Notes: generated by a model not told the origin, from the letters alone. Shown: positions 16,691 through 27,196, counted from the stretch's first letter. The stretch is DNA of 64,000 nt from JASHSH01 sp036490215 (GCA_036490215.1 DASXEH010000093.1:111441-175440); one strand, 5' to 3'. Numbers and translations: made by a program.

Positions 16691-16691
<1 letters not shown>
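14805..16691 (-). CDS. Acyl-CoA synthetase (AMP-binding enzyme)
   Basis: 628 aa from ATG 16691, which overlaps the ATPase stop as ATGA. The P-loop ALFHTGGTTGRPKLV (about residue 215), the YETYGMTE adenylate box, the LVLTGREKDLIIRSGHNI hinge and the C-terminal catalytic Lys in TTAVGKIIKNELRD are intact. The family activates a carboxylic acid with ATP and transfers it to CoA. It is somewhat longer than usual because of an extended N-terminus and C-terminal tail. Placed between an importer ATPase and an enoyl-CoA hydratase, it probably activates the imported acid or one derived from it. Confidence 0.88.
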
Positions 16692-18183
<1,492 letters not shown>

Positions 18184-18187
<4 letters not shown>

Positions 18188-19272
18188 GGCGCGGCCCGCC
18201 CTGACGCGATGGTCAGTTTGGCAATAAGCTGATCACCCCGTGCGGCGGCGTAGATATGACCGCCCATCTCAACCGCACCGACGATGCCGTGGGTGATTCC
18301 GTCCGCCCGGCTTTGGAAGCTCTCCAGCGGCAAGCAGTTCTCGTCCAATCGGACGACCATGCCGAAGGACAGGGTCGGCGCCCAGGGCTTCAAGATGCCG
18401 AGATGCTTCACGCCGCCACCCTGGAGCGGTTCGTAGAACGACCGTCCGGCGCGGTAGGCCGGCGCCACCCAATAGCGCGGCTCGATCTCGGCCATCATCC
18501 GCCGGCGATATTTCGGCTCGCGCAGGATGAACTCGACGAGCTGGCTGCGCGGCGCGAACAGGGAGAGCAGGAAGCCGCCCGCGCTGTTGCGGGTGAGATG
18601 GCCGGGATAGCCCGGCAGGTCGGTCAGTGGAATATCGAGCACCTTCCCGGTCGCGCGATCCAGCCGGAGGATGCGGTGCTTCCAGCTTTCGGCGATCAAC
18701 AGCCGTTCCCGCGCGACGGAGACGCCCGCGGGAAAGGCCAATTCGCCGGCGATGCGATGACGCTGGCTGGTGCCCAACTCATGCAGCCACACCGAGCCGG
18801 AGGCGTTGCGCTCCATCAGGTCGCGCTGCCACGCGTTCGGGCCATTGGTCGCCGAACCGTGGCAGACATAGAGATTGTTCTCGGCGCTATCGATCGCGAC
18901 CGGGCACCGGGCGTCGGCGCTCGCCTCGATGCGTGTGCCGTCGAACCGGCCCCCGACGATGTTCACCGCGCCGGTTTCCAACCCGATCGCCACCCCACCG
19001 CCAATCGCGGCGATACAGGAGATTTTTGCCTCGGCTTGGTGGATATCGGTCCAAGACCGGTCAGGGTTGAGACGGCGGACGCTATTGCCTGTAGCGATCA
19101 ACAGCCCGCCGGACTCCGCCGCGATGCCGCTGGGGCTTTCGACCGGAATGCGCTCGGCCGCTTCGTCCAGCTTGCGATTGGGACGCAGCGCGCCGTCCAA
19201 TGCGGGAACGGTGATCGCGCTCTCGCCACGGCCCAGAAAGGCGTCGAGGAGTCGGGTGAAGCCGAGGGTCAT
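18184..19272 (-). CDS. SMP-30/strictosidine-synthase-like beta-propeller protein
   Basis: 362 aa without signal peptide. It has the repeated blade pattern of six-bladed propellers (SPSGIAAESGGLLIATGNSVRRL, NNLYVCHGSATNGP) and the LPGYPGHLTRNSAGG motif that marks the strictosidine-synthase branch of SMP-30 proteins. Members are Ca-dependent lactonases or esterases. It is clearly related to the C-terminal half of the neighbouring fusion protein: both have LPGYP, then a RRRM box, then a Pro-x2-Trp box. It overlaps both neighbouring genes by four bases. A lactone-opening step on the imported compound is the likely role (inference). Confidence 0.78.
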
Positions 19273-21389
19273 GCATCACCCCAATAGGAACGCGGGCCGG
19301 ACCAGGATGCGTTGACACCACTGAGCGACAGCCTTCCGATCCGATTATTGAGAATCCCGCCGATATACAAATGGCCCTTATGCTCGCGCATCGAGGTGAT
19401 CATCGGATGATTCTCGCCGCCGAGATCCCACATCACATCGAAGACGCGCCCCTGCTCGTCGAAGCGCAGGACGCAGCCGGTGTTGATGTTGGGGAACAAC
19501 CATTCGTCGGGCGCGACGCGACGGGCCATGCGCCGGCGGAAGCCGGGCATCTTCAATGCCAGATCCATCGAGGGCGTGCGCATCCCCACCAGAGCGCACC
19601 AATAGGTTCCATCCGACGCGCGATTGATGTTGTCGGGATAGCCCGGCAGGTTGGGAATGACCATCTCCACCGTGCCGGCCTTAGGCCCGGCGAAATAATA
19701 GCGGCTGATACTGCACGCCCAGGTTTGGGCGAACATGAAGGAGGCGCCGTCATGCGTCATGCAGATGCCGTTGGGGAACAGCAAGTTGCGCAGCACGGTA
19801 CGTGTCGTCCCGGTGTTCGGGTCGTAGCAGATGATCCGGCCATTGCCGCGCGATTCAAGGCTGTCGACCGGCCATTCGTGCATCTCGTAGCGGATCGTCG
19901 CCTCGCTGAAAAAGACACGGCCATCGGGGGCGATGTCGAGGTCGTCGGCAAGCTTGAGCCGCGAGTCGTCGATCACCGATAGCGGCGTGCGGTTGGTCTC
20001 GTCGGTCAGTTTCGAGACTGCGCGATCCTTGCCAACCCGGTAGAGTCCCATGCCGCCGATGCAACAGAGCAGCGCGCCGTCTTTCGCGAAGGCCATGCCG
20101 AGCGGGCGGCCGCCGACATGGGCGAAGATTTCCTGCTTTTTATAGTCGGGCGCGAGGAACCGAACGATGTCGCCGGTGCGCGTGCCGGCATAGAGATTGT
20201 CATCCTCGTCGAGAATCACATCCTCGGGCCCGTCGAGTTCGCCGAGCCCGATCAGTGACACCTCGCGCAGCTTGTCGTTGAGCGCGAAGGGCGAGGACGA
20301 ATTGCGTTCCGTACCGAAAGTCTCCGGCAGGCTTTTGAAGACAGGCGAGACATAGACTTTGGCGAGAAACTTGTGGCGGTTCCGCAGCCAACGGACATCG
20401 ACGGCGACCGCGACCAACAGGATGAAGCCGAGAACAAAGGAGTTGGCGCCATGTGCCGCGCCCAGCCGCACCAGCCCGTTGACGATGATCAGCGTGATCA
20501 CCGCGCCGAACACCGCCTTGGCGGCTGAGCCGCGGCCGCCGCCGAGACTGTTGCCGCCCAATACAGCCGCCGTCAGCGCTGTGATCTCCAATCCGAATCC
20601 CGTGTCCGAGCCAGCGCCGCCGAGCCGCGCGGCGAACAGGAAGCCCGCGAGCGAGACGATGATCCCCGAGGCGACATAGGTCAGGCACACGGTGCGCCGC
20701 ACGGGAATGCCGACATTGTGCGCCGAGCGGCGCATTCCGCCCACCGCCATCAACTGCCAGCCAGGCCGGGTCCGGCTGAGGAAGATATGGGCAATCAGCG
20801 CGAATGCCAGAAACAGAAGGAACCCGAACGGCACGCCCACCACAGTGCCGTCGCCGAGATAGTCCCAAAGATCGGAATCGACATTGCCAGCCGAAACGCG
20901 CACCGACAAACGCAGCAGCAGCATATCGACGATGGCGCGCACGATGATCAGGGTCACCAGCGTCGTCAAAAAGGCGCGCAGCCTTAGATAGCCGATCAAG
21001 AATCCGTTCAGTAGGCCGACTGCGGTTCCCACCGCAAGCGTGGCGATGAAGGTCAGCCAGACGGGGAAGCCGTAGACATTCAGCAACGCCAAGGCGACGA
21101 TGTTGGCGAGCGCGAAGTTCGATCCCACACTGAGGTCGATCCCGCCCGCCAGCATGACGATCATCATCGCGATGACCACCAGGCCGAATTCGCCCAACTC
21201 GCGTGTCAGCGTCTCGAGCCCGCCGACGCCGAAGAAGTCCGGCATCACCGAGCCGAAGCCGGCGACCACGATGATCAACGTCACGAAGGGGATGGCGTTG
21301 TCGATCCACCGCTTGGCAAGGATCTCGCCAATGATGTGGTCAGGGATCAGTCGATAGCGCCAGTAGGTAACGGCGTCTGAAAACGTCAT
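19269..21389 (-). CDS. Fusion of ribose-type ABC permease with SMP-30/strictosidine-synthase-like propeller
   Basis: 706 aa from ATG 21389 (an in-frame TTG at 21458 is less likely). Residues 1 to about 345 are a complete RbsC-like permease, including the conserved VIAMMIVMLAGGIDLSVGSNF segment and LTAAVLGGNSLGGGRGS loop. After a hydrophilic linker (about 345-372), residues 375-706 form a beta-propeller with GELDGPEDVILDEDDNLYAG, LFPNGICMTHDG, the diagnostic LPGYPDNINRASDGTYW and ENHPMITSMREH. With the last permease helix ending near residue 340, the propeller would lie on one membrane face next to the transport pore. Coupling of uptake and lactone hydrolysis is a hypothesis. No frameshift is needed to read the fusion. 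Confidence 0.85.
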   Translation of the reverse strand: MTFSDAVTYWRYRLIPDHIIGEILAKRWIDNAIPFVTLIIVVAGFGSVMPDFFGVGGLETLTRELGEFGLVVIAMMIVMLAGGIDLSVGSNFALANIVALALLNVYGFPVWLTFIATLAVGTAVGLLNGFLIGYLRLRAFLTTLVTLIIVRAIVDMLLLRLSVRVSAGNVDSDLWDYLGDGTVVGVPFGFLLFLAFALIAHIFLSRTRPGWQLMAVGGMRRSAHNVGIPVRRTVCLTYVASGIIVSLAGFLFAARLGGAGSDTGFGLEITALTAAVLGGNSLGGGRGSAAKAVFGAVITLIIVNGLVRLGAAHGANSFVLGFILLVAVAVDVRWLRNRHKFLAKVYVSPVFKSLPETFGTERNSSSPFALNDKLREVSLIGLGELDGPEDVILDEDDNLYAGTRTGDIVRFLAPDYKKQEIFAHVGGRPLGMAFAKDGALLCCIGGMGLYRVGKDRAVSKLTDETNRTPLSVIDDSRLKLADDLDIAPDGRVFFSEATIRYEMHEWPVDSLESRGNGRIICYDPNTGTTRTVLRNLLFPNGICMTHDGASFMFAQTWACSISRYYFAGPKAGTVEMVIPNLPGYPDNINRASDGTYWCALVGMRTPSMDLALKMPGFRRRMARRVAPDEWLFPNINTGCVLRFDEQGRVFDVMWDLGGENHPMITSMREHKGHLYIGGILNNRIGRLSLSGVNASWSGPRSYWGDA

Positions 21390-21421
21390 TTGAGCCCGAT
21401 TGATTGGTATCGCCCACAAAT

Positions 21422-21454
21422 CTGGCGGAGGCTCTTCAACCGAACCTCCGCCAG
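21422..21454. terminator. Intercistronic hairpin between binding-protein and permease-fusion genes
   Basis: CTGGCGGAGG (21422-21431) and CCTCCGCCAG (21445-21454) form a perfect 10-bp stem with a 13-nt loop, 17 bp after the binding-protein stop. Without a T-run it is better read as an mRNA-stabilising or attenuating structure that keeps binding-protein levels above those of the membrane parts, as in many ABC operons. Confidence 0.55.
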
Positions 21455-21470
21455 TCAAGGTGGGACGTGG

Positions 21471-22466
21471 TTATTTCTTAGCGTCGAGAGCCCAACACTG
21501 GCCCGGCTTCATCGTGTCCTTGGTGAAGAATTCGAGCGGGGTGAACAACGTGGTGTGGGTCGAGCCCGGCTTCGGCTTGTTCTCCAGCAGGTATCTGATG
21601 ATGTCGCTGATGTCGCGCGCCTGGCCCATCACGTTGTACTCGATCACTTCGCTATAGACGCCGTTGGCCAGATTGGTGCACGTGGCTTCGTTGCCGCCGC
21701 CCTGCGTAATCAACCAAATCTTCTTGCCCGACTCCTTGATCGCCGCGCCGGTGCCCACATCCATCACGTCCCAGAATCCCGCCGCCCCGCACAGATCGGG
21801 GTTTTGCTGGATGATGGTTGCCATGATGGTGCGCGCCTTGGTGGCATCCCAGTCCGCGCCCTGGTTGGCCACCAGCTTCATTTCGGGATGCTTGGCGAGC
21901 TCGTCTTCGATGCCCTTCATCTGATAGGCGCTCGCCGCCGCGGTCAGCACACCCTGGATGATCGCGATCTTGCCATTGCCGCCATTAGCCGGCGAACATT
22001 TCGCGATCAGGTGCTGAGCGAGCTGGTGTCCCATGCTGACATAGTCGGCGCCAGCAAAGCCATCAGTCGTGTAGCTCGACCGCATATTGACCTGGACGAC
22101 GTAGATGCCGGCTTCCTCGGCCTTCTTGAGCAGCTTGGCGTAGGACTGAACGTCGGGATTGTGAACCACGATCACGTCCGGCTTTTCCTGGATCAGCGAG
22201 GTGATCGCCTGCGCGCCGGCCTCGGTGCTCCAGTTCGGATCACGCACTTCGAACTTCACGCCGAGCGGCTCGACCGATTTGCGGATGCCGGCGGCCCAAC
22301 CCTCAGTGAGGTCGAAGCCCATCGCGATCGGCACGAACGCGACCGTCTTGCCTTTGAAGGCGTCGTAATAAGGTGTACGCGCCGGATCGTCGATGCCGTC
22401 CGCGAGCGCCGCGGTGCCGGCTAGGCTGACGGCGGCGGCAAGTGCCAATGCTTTTAAATTTCCCAT
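21471..22466 (-). CDS. Periplasmic sugar-type ABC substrate-binding protein
   Basis: 331 aa with a Sec signal peptide (KALALAAAVSLAGTAALA, cleavage near residue 22). The Peripla_BP_4 fold is shown by KTVAFVPIAMGFDLTEGWAAGI, EKPDVIVVHNPDVQSYAKLLKKAEEAGIYVVQVN and the second-lobe NGKIAIIQG. Ligands of this type are sugars, polyols or small cyclic compounds such as autoinducer-2. The gene is second in the operon, directly after a permease, and is followed by a strong hairpin. The neighbouring lactonase-like and CoA-ligase genes suggest the ligand is oxidised or a lactone, not a simple sugar. Confidence 0.88.
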   Translation of the reverse strand: MGNLKALALAAAVSLAGTAALADGIDDPARTPYYDAFKGKTVAFVPIAMGFDLTEGWAAGIRKSVEPLGVKFEVRDPNWSTEAGAQAITSLIQEKPDVIVVHNPDVQSYAKLLKKAEEAGIYVVQVNMRSSYTTDGFAGADYVSMGHQLAQHLIAKCSPANGGNGKIAIIQGVLTAAASAYQMKGIEDELAKHPEMKLVANQGADWDATKARTIMATIIQQNPDLCGAAGFWDVMDVGTGAAIKESGKKIWLITQGGGNEATCTNLANGVYSEVIEYNVMGQARDISDIIRYLLENKPKPGSTHTTLFTPLEFFTKDTMKPGQCWALDAKK

Positions 22467-22487
22467 GCTTGTCCTCCCTGTCGTTAT

Positions 22488-23468
22488 TCAGATGTCGCCT
22501 TGTTGCGCCGTCTGCTCATCGCGCGGATTGATGATCGTATCGGCGACGATCGCGGCGAGCAGGATTACGCTCTTGATCACGTTCTGGACGGTGTATTGGA
22601 TGTCGAGGATCGTCATGCCGTTGATCAGGATGCCGATCAGCAACGTGCCGACGATCACATTGCGAATGCCGCCGCGGCCCCCCGAGAGACCGATGCCGCC
22701 AAGCACCACCACTAGAATGATGTCGTAGACAAAGGTCGAGAGCGCGATGCGCGTGTTCATGCTCGCGACCGAGGTCGTGGTAACCAACCCGGCGAGAAAG
22801 CCGATGATCGCCGACAGCACATATTGCATGACGATGATCGGGCGCACCGGCAGCCCGGTGATGCGCGAGGCATGGTAGTTGTCGCCGATCGCGCGAATGA
22901 AGTAGCCGGCTTTGGCATAGCGCAGGAACAAGGCCGCCATCGCGCAAACCAGCGCGAAGATGATCACCGGCACCGGCACGCCCCAGGCTCTGCCCGCGCC
23001 GATCCAGGCAATCGACTCGCCTGATCCGCGCAAATAGACGACGTCGAGATCGATCAGGAAGTAGCGGCCGGCGCCATAGATCAGCGTGCCCATCGCCAGG
23101 GTGGCGAAGACGGCCGGAATCTCGACGAAGGCGACCAAAAAGCCGTTGCCGAGCCCGACCAGGATCGAGGACGCGAGGCCGATTGCCAGACCGGCGGCGA
23201 GCGAAGTGCCTTTGGCGATCAGGTCGAACGACCAGGCCAGCGACATCGCCATCACCGAAACTAACGATAGGTCAATGCCTCTGCCCAAAACCACCAGCGC
23301 CATCGCGACGCCGAGGATGCCGAGCACCGAGACGCTGCGGATCAGAGCCAGAAGATTGCCGGCGGCGGAAAAGCCGGGAAGAAATATAGCGAACGCGATC
23401 AGTAGGATGAGCGCGAACGAAAACACGATGCGTTCTTGCGTCACGTTGCCGACGCGAAACATGGACAC
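22488..23468 (-). CDS. ABC transporter permease, RbsC type
   Basis: 326 aa with 8-10 hydrophobic segments. The family stretch GVAMALVVLGRGIDLSLVSVMAMS and the ILVVVLGGIGLSGGRGG loop are intact. It is the first gene of the minus-strand operon and forms the transport channel as a heterodimer with the permease half of the fusion protein at 19269. ATG 23468 or the second Met (23462) could be used. The upstream 278 bp are shared with the divergent AraC-type regulator. Confidence 0.88.
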   Translation of the reverse strand: MSMFRVGNVTQERIVFSFALILLIAFAIFLPGFSAAGNLLALIRSVSVLGILGVAMALVVLGRGIDLSLVSVMAMSLAWSFDLIAKGTSLAAGLAIGLASSILVGLGNGFLVAFVEIPAVFATLAMGTLIYGAGRYFLIDLDVVYLRGSGESIAWIGAGRAWGVPVPVIIFALVCAMAALFLRYAKAGYFIRAIGDNYHASRITGLPVRPIIVMQYVLSAIIGFLAGLVTTTSVASMNTRIALSTFVYDIILVVVLGGIGLSGGRGGIRNVIVGTLLIGILINGMTILDIQYTVQNVIKSVILLAAIVADTIINPRDEQTAQQGDI

Positions 23469-23573
23469 CTCTCCCCGCCCGGCCTGCGCCGGTTCGCGGT
23501 CTACGGCCTCTCAAGGGCCATTTGCCGCTATTGGCGAAGTACCACCGGGGGTAAGAGGGTTCTTGCTCCAACG

Positions 23574-23588
23574 CGCAAGTTTCTTGCG
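23574..23588. promoter_or_regulatory. Inverted repeat in the divergent AraC/importer promoter region
   Basis: CGCAAG and CTTGCG (6-bp arms, TTT spacer) lie midway between the importer operon and the AraC-type gene. This is a candidate regulator site. AraC proteins usually bind direct repeats, so the assignment is weak. Confidence 0.3.
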
Positions 23589-23746
23589 TAGTTGTGCACT
23601 CGAAGGGTTTTTTGTTGATGGACTGGTGGGGAAAGGCCAAAAATTGCTAAGGGGAGTTCAAGAAAAAAGACGATGCCCTCGCGCGAGCCATTAGCGCCGC
23701 CTGCGGAAAGCCAATAGGCCTTTGAGCAGGCCTGAGGAGGGGAAAC

Positions 23747-24700
23747 GTGGATCTCGTTTTCGCAACCGAGGCTTTGGATCGGGCCAAACGGTATGCCGCC
23801 TGGCGTGACGCCATTTGCGACGTCTATGTGCATGTCGACGTCAAGGCGGAGGATCCCGAGAACTACGAGGGCTTCATCCGCGAGGCACAATTTGGCGAGA
23901 TAGCGCTCACCGACATTCTGATCTCCGAGCAGCGGATCAGGCGCCGGCCTTCGCATTTGGCGAAGCTCGATAAGGATTGCTACTACGTGCAATTCATTCA
24001 GGCTGGCCGAGTCAATGTCCTGCAAGCCGGCGCCGGCCTCACGACCAATGCGGCAATCGGTGCGCTCTTTTGCGCGTCGGAACCCTATGAACTCGAATGC
24101 CTGGGCAAGGTCCACTCCTACTATCTCGAACTGCCGCGACAGGCATTCGCGTCCCGTTTCCCAAAGGATCGGATTCCGGTTTCCGCGACGATGTCCACGG
24201 GTCACGGGCTCGGCCGAGTGGCAGTCGAGTTCTGTTCGACCCTCGCATCACAAGCTTCTTCGCTCGATGCCGAATCCCGCGGACGCCTTGGTGGCGAGTT
24301 GATGGATGTGCTTGCGCTGGCTTTTGACTCGGCGCAAAGCGACGAGCCGCTGTCGGACCAGGCAGTGCAGAAGGCGCGCTTGCGCTCGATCAAGGCCTGG
24401 ATCGAGCAGCATCTGTGCGAGCCCGACCTATCGCTGGAAGCGGTTGCGAAGGGCAATGCGATCTCGCTGCGCTACCTGCATGCCCTCTTCCGGCTTGAAG
24501 GCAGTTCCGTCTCCACCTGGATCTGGAATCGCCGGCTCGAACGAAGCTTCGACATGATGATGAAGAGCGGCCATGAAGCGCACTCGCTGACGGAGATCGC
24601 CTATCGCGTCGGCTTCAACAGCTCATCCCATTTCAGCACGATGTTCCGCCGCAAATTCGGCATCCGTCCATCGGACGTGAAGCGCGGCAATTCGGTCTAG
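23747..24700 (+). CDS. AraC-family transcriptional regulator
   Basis: 317 aa from GTG 23747, supported by the strong GAGGAGGGG ahead of it. The N-terminal domain (DKDCYYVQFIQAGRVNVLQAGAG, ALFCASEPYELE) is of the AraC-binding-like type common in regulators of aromatic catabolism. The C-terminal part holds two helix-turn-helix units: LSLEAVAKGNAISLRYLHALF and LTEIAYRVGFNSSSHFSTMFRRKFG. It is divergent from the seven-gene importer operon and probably activates it. The flavin monooxygenase gene follows on the same strand. Confidence 0.88.
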   Translation: MDLVFATEALDRAKRYAAWRDAICDVYVHVDVKAEDPENYEGFIREAQFGEIALTDILISEQRIRRRPSHLAKLDKDCYYVQFIQAGRVNVLQAGAGLTTNAAIGALFCASEPYELECLGKVHSYYLELPRQAFASRFPKDRIPVSATMSTGHGLGRVAVEFCSTLASQASSLDAESRGRLGGELMDVLALAFDSAQSDEPLSDQAVQKARLRSIKAWIEQHLCEPDLSLEAVAKGNAISLRYLHALFRLEGSSVSTWIWNRRLERSFDMMMKSGHEAHSLTEIAYRVGFNSSSHFSTMFRRKFGIRPSDVKRGNSV

Positions 24701-24782
24701 CCACTTTTAAAATCAGCCATGCCGCATGCGCCCGTGATGGGACCGCCCGCGTAGGTCCTTGATTCTGGGCCGCCGCAAAATA

Positions 24783-24853
24783 AACTCGAAATCCGGAGAC
24801 TCGAAAGGATGGCACGCGAGCGTCATTCCGGCTCGAGTCCAGTAGCGGGCACC
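24783..24853 (+). pseudogene. Decayed tRNA-Leu-like fragment (copy C)
   Basis: The stretch has an altered anticodon loop CTCGAAA, a long variable-arm hairpin (GGATGGC ... GCGTCATTCC), a T arm CCGG-CTCGAGT-CCAG with mismatches, and the intact 3' end AGCGGGCACCA shared with the fragment at 5501. The 5' half is missing. It is a degenerate tRNA-Leu 3' piece and cannot be a working tRNA. It lies between the AraC gene and the monooxygenase gene, and reading frames that run through it should not be counted as protein. Confidence 0.6.
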
Positions 24854-24877
24854 ATCAACGACAAACAAGGATCGTTC

Positions 24878-26413
24878 GTGACGCATTCTACGGTCTTGAT
24901 CGTCGGCGCCGGTCCTGTGGGATTAACCCTGGCAACTGAACTGGTTCGGCTCGGTGTCGACACACGCATCGTTGAAAAGGCGTCCGCGCCAACTGCGCTC
25001 TCAAAAGCACTCGTGGTCTGGCCGCGCACGCTCGAACTGCTGCGCCGCGCCGGCTATGCCGAGCAGATGCACCAGGCCGGCAGGGAGATTCGCCGCGCGG
25101 CGCTATTCGCGGGGGCGCGCCGGATCGGTCAGATCGCCTTCGACGGCGTCGCCACCCCTTATCCTTTCGCTCTGTTCATCCCACAAAGCGAGACCGAGCG
25201 GCTGCTCGGCGCGCTTCTCGAACGGCTGGGCGGCGCGATCGAGCGGCAGGTCGAGCTGACCACGTTCGCCGCGCGAGCCGATGGGGTTGAGGCGCAGCTG
25301 CGCCACGCCGACGGCCGGATCGAGACCATTACCGCCGACTACCTGGTCGGCTGCGATGGCGCGCACAGCGCCGTGCGGCATGGTCTCGGTACCGATTTCG
25401 CGGGGGTGTCGGAACAGGGCACTTGGATTTTGGGCGATGTCCGCGTCAGTAGCCTGGAAGCCGATCACCTGGGGCTGTTCTGGCACGCGACCGGTGTGCT
25501 GGCGGTGTTCCCGATGACCGGTGGGCGTTGCCGCATCATCGCCGATCTGGGCGAGCGGCCGGACGTCGACACAGCGGGCGAACCGACACTCGCATTGCTG
25601 CAATCGGTTCTCGATCAGCGTGGCCCAGGCGGCGCGACGGCGTCCGATCCCCAATGGCTGTCCTTCTTCAAGATCAACGAACGCAAAGTGAAAGACTATC
25701 GCCACGGCCGTGTATTCCTGGCCGGCGATGCCGCGCATATCCACAGCCCTGCCGGCGGCCAGGGCATGAACACGGGCATGCAAGACGCTTTCAACCTCGC
25801 CTGGAAGCTGGCGGCAGTGGCACAGAAGCGCGCGGGAGACACGCTGCTCGACACGTATTCTCCGGAGCGGAGTGCGGTCGGCGAGACGGTGCTCGCCAAT
25901 GCGGCGCGACTGACCCGGATTGCGACGCTGCGCAGCCCGGCCGCGCAATGGCTACGCAACACCATCGCACCGTTCATCTTGCGGCTGCCGCGTTTCAGGC
26001 GCGCCTTCGGCCTGACCATGACCGAACTCGCCGTTGCCTATCCGGCGAGCGCGTTGAGCCAGGGACAGCATCGCGGCCTGTTCAAACCCGGCGATCGCGC
26101 GCCCGACGCCACCACGCGCATCGATGGTAAGTCTGCACAGTTGTTCGACGTGCTGAACACGGCGGGCTTCACCCTGCTGGCGGTCGGTGCCGATGACGGC
26201 ACCATTGCACACGCCGCAATGCCGTTCGGCGATTACGTGAAAGCCCTGGCCATACCGAATGAGGGGGAAGCAGCACAGCGCTATGGCGCTGGTCTCTTCG
26301 TCATCCGGCCCGATTGGTATGTGGGGTTAGCGGCGGCGGCAGGCGACGTGGCTGCGGCCAGCACATATCTCGCTGCTTGGACCACCACTCTTCCGAGCCA
26401 AGGGAAAGGTTAA
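24878..26413 (+). CDS. FAD-dependent aromatic monooxygenase (PHBH-type)
   Basis: 511 aa from GTG 24878; AAGGA lies just ahead. The frame is open from 24809, but that part translates the tRNA remnant, so I reject the longer form. Group A flavin hydroxylase motifs are complete: GxGxxG in VLIVGAGPVGLTLATELVRLG, the DG motif in YLVGCDGAHSAVRHGLG and the GD motif in GRVFLAGDAAHIHSPAGGQGMN. A C-terminal thioredoxin-like region (residues about 420-511) is typical of the larger members acting on phenols or polyketides. Substrate unknown. Confidence 0.85.
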   Translation: MTHSTVLIVGAGPVGLTLATELVRLGVDTRIVEKASAPTALSKALVVWPRTLELLRRAGYAEQMHQAGREIRRAALFAGARRIGQIAFDGVATPYPFALFIPQSETERLLGALLERLGGAIERQVELTTFAARADGVEAQLRHADGRIETITADYLVGCDGAHSAVRHGLGTDFAGVSEQGTWILGDVRVSSLEADHLGLFWHATGVLAVFPMTGGRCRIIADLGERPDVDTAGEPTLALLQSVLDQRGPGGATASDPQWLSFFKINERKVKDYRHGRVFLAGDAAHIHSPAGGQGMNTGMQDAFNLAWKLAAVAQKRAGDTLLDTYSPERSAVGETVLANAARLTRIATLRSPAAQWLRNTIAPFILRLPRFRRAFGLTMTELAVAYPASALSQGQHRGLFKPGDRAPDATTRIDGKSAQLFDVLNTAGFTLLAVGADDGTIAHAAMPFGDYVKALAIPNEGEAAQRYGAGLFVIRPDWYVGLAAAAGDVAAASTYLAAWTTTLPSQGKG

Positions 26414-26643
26414 CTACAGTAAATCAAAATACAGACTTCCGCTAAATCCCCTCATGATTCCAATCCATTTGAGCCTTGAAAAATTTGAATCATTGAAGTT
26501 TGGTTCGAGTGTCATTATATCTGGCCATGTCGGCTTAAGATTTGGTCGGTCGTTCGCTCCTTGGAGCCGGTTCGATTTTCCACCGCTTTCTGAACCGGCT
26601 TTCCGACGCGTATGCGTCTTCGACCCACCGAAAGAGTAGACTT
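26414..26643 (+). promoter_or_regulatory. Long AT-richer leader of the cold-shock gene
   Basis: This 230-bp region is noticeably more AT-rich than its surroundings and holds no gene. It precedes cspA and likely contains its promoter and structured 5' leader, as is usual for cold-shock mRNAs. The exact promoter cannot be assigned. Confidence 0.4.
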
Positions 26644-26847
26644 ATGGCTAACGGCACTGTGAAATGGTTTAACGCGCAAAAAGGTTACGGCTTCATTCAA
26701 CCTGACGAAGGCAGCAAGGACGTCTTCGTTCATATCTCCGCTCTCGAGAGCGCCGGCATCGGCAGCTTGGCGGAAGGTCAGAAGGTAAGCTTCGACACCG
26801 AATCGCGAAACGGCAAAGTCAGCGCGACTAATCTAAAACTGGCCTAA
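26644..26847 (+). CDS. cspA: Cold-shock protein, CspA family
   Basis: 67 aa from ATG 26644. It contains both nucleic-acid-binding motifs, GYGFIQ (RNP1) and DVFVHISAL (RNP2), in the order and length of a single cold-shock domain. These proteins bind single-stranded RNA and melt structure at low temperature or under stress. A strong intrinsic terminator follows 10 bp after the stop, so it is transcribed alone. Frames that begin upstream (26542) carry no similarity. Confidence 0.95.
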   Translation: MANGTVKWFNAQKGYGFIQPDEGSKDVFVHISALESAGIGSLAEGQKVSFDTESRNGKVSATNLKLA

Positions 26848-26857
26848 TGGTCAGATC

Positions 26858-26887
26858 AAAGGGCGGCTTCGGCCGCCCTTTGTTTTT
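26858..26887 (+). terminator. Rho-independent terminator of cspA
   Basis: AAAGGGCGGC (26858-26867), loop TTCG, and GCCGCCCTTT (26872-26881) form a perfect 10-bp stem with a stable tetraloop, followed by GTTTTT. Confidence 0.93.
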
Positions 26888-26929
26888 CCGCCCCGGGTCA
26901 CCCCGTAGCTGAAGCTGAAGGAGGGTTCC

Positions 26930-27196
26930 GTGGCCAAAGCCAATTTGCTGTCCCGATCCGAAGAGGCGCGCAACAACGCCGCCGCTCAGTTTACCAAAAC
27001 TAAGCAGGCCGAAGCCGCTGCGTGGCGCGAACGGACAAAGGCTCACGAAGCAGATACGGAAAAGATGCTCCGGCTGCGCGCCCTCCGCTTGGAAAAAGAA
27101 GCGGCCGACAAGGTTGCGGCTGCCGCCGAGCCCAAGCCCGTGACACGCGCCAAGCGAGCGCGTGTCGTAAAAGCAGATCAACAAGAAGATATCTGA
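26930..27196 (+). CDS. Hypothetical Ala/Lys-rich helical protein
   Basis: 88 aa from GTG 26930, chosen because AAGGAGGG precedes it closely. The sequence is one long charged helix (SEEARNNAAAQFTKTKQAEAAAWRERT) with a basic tail (KPVTRAKRARVVK), which could bind nucleic acid. No known motif. It belongs to a run of short, closely placed plus-strand genes after cspA. A housekeeping or stress role is possible but not shown. Confidence 0.65.
   Translation: MAKANLLSRSEEARNNAAAQFTKTKQAEAAAWRERTKAHEADTEKMLRLRALRLEKEAADKVAAAAEPKPVTRAKRARVVKADQQEDI

Noticed and set aside
18256..19287. A 343-codon plus-strand frame opposite the propeller protein, and a similar one at 21390-22424
   Set aside because: Both are antisense to genes with clear motifs and overlapping operon structure; no ribosome binding site or motif.
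24809..24877. N-terminal extension of the flavin monooxygenase
   Set aside because: The added residues are a translation of the tRNA-Leu relic; GTG 24878 with a ribosome binding site gives the normal family N-terminus.
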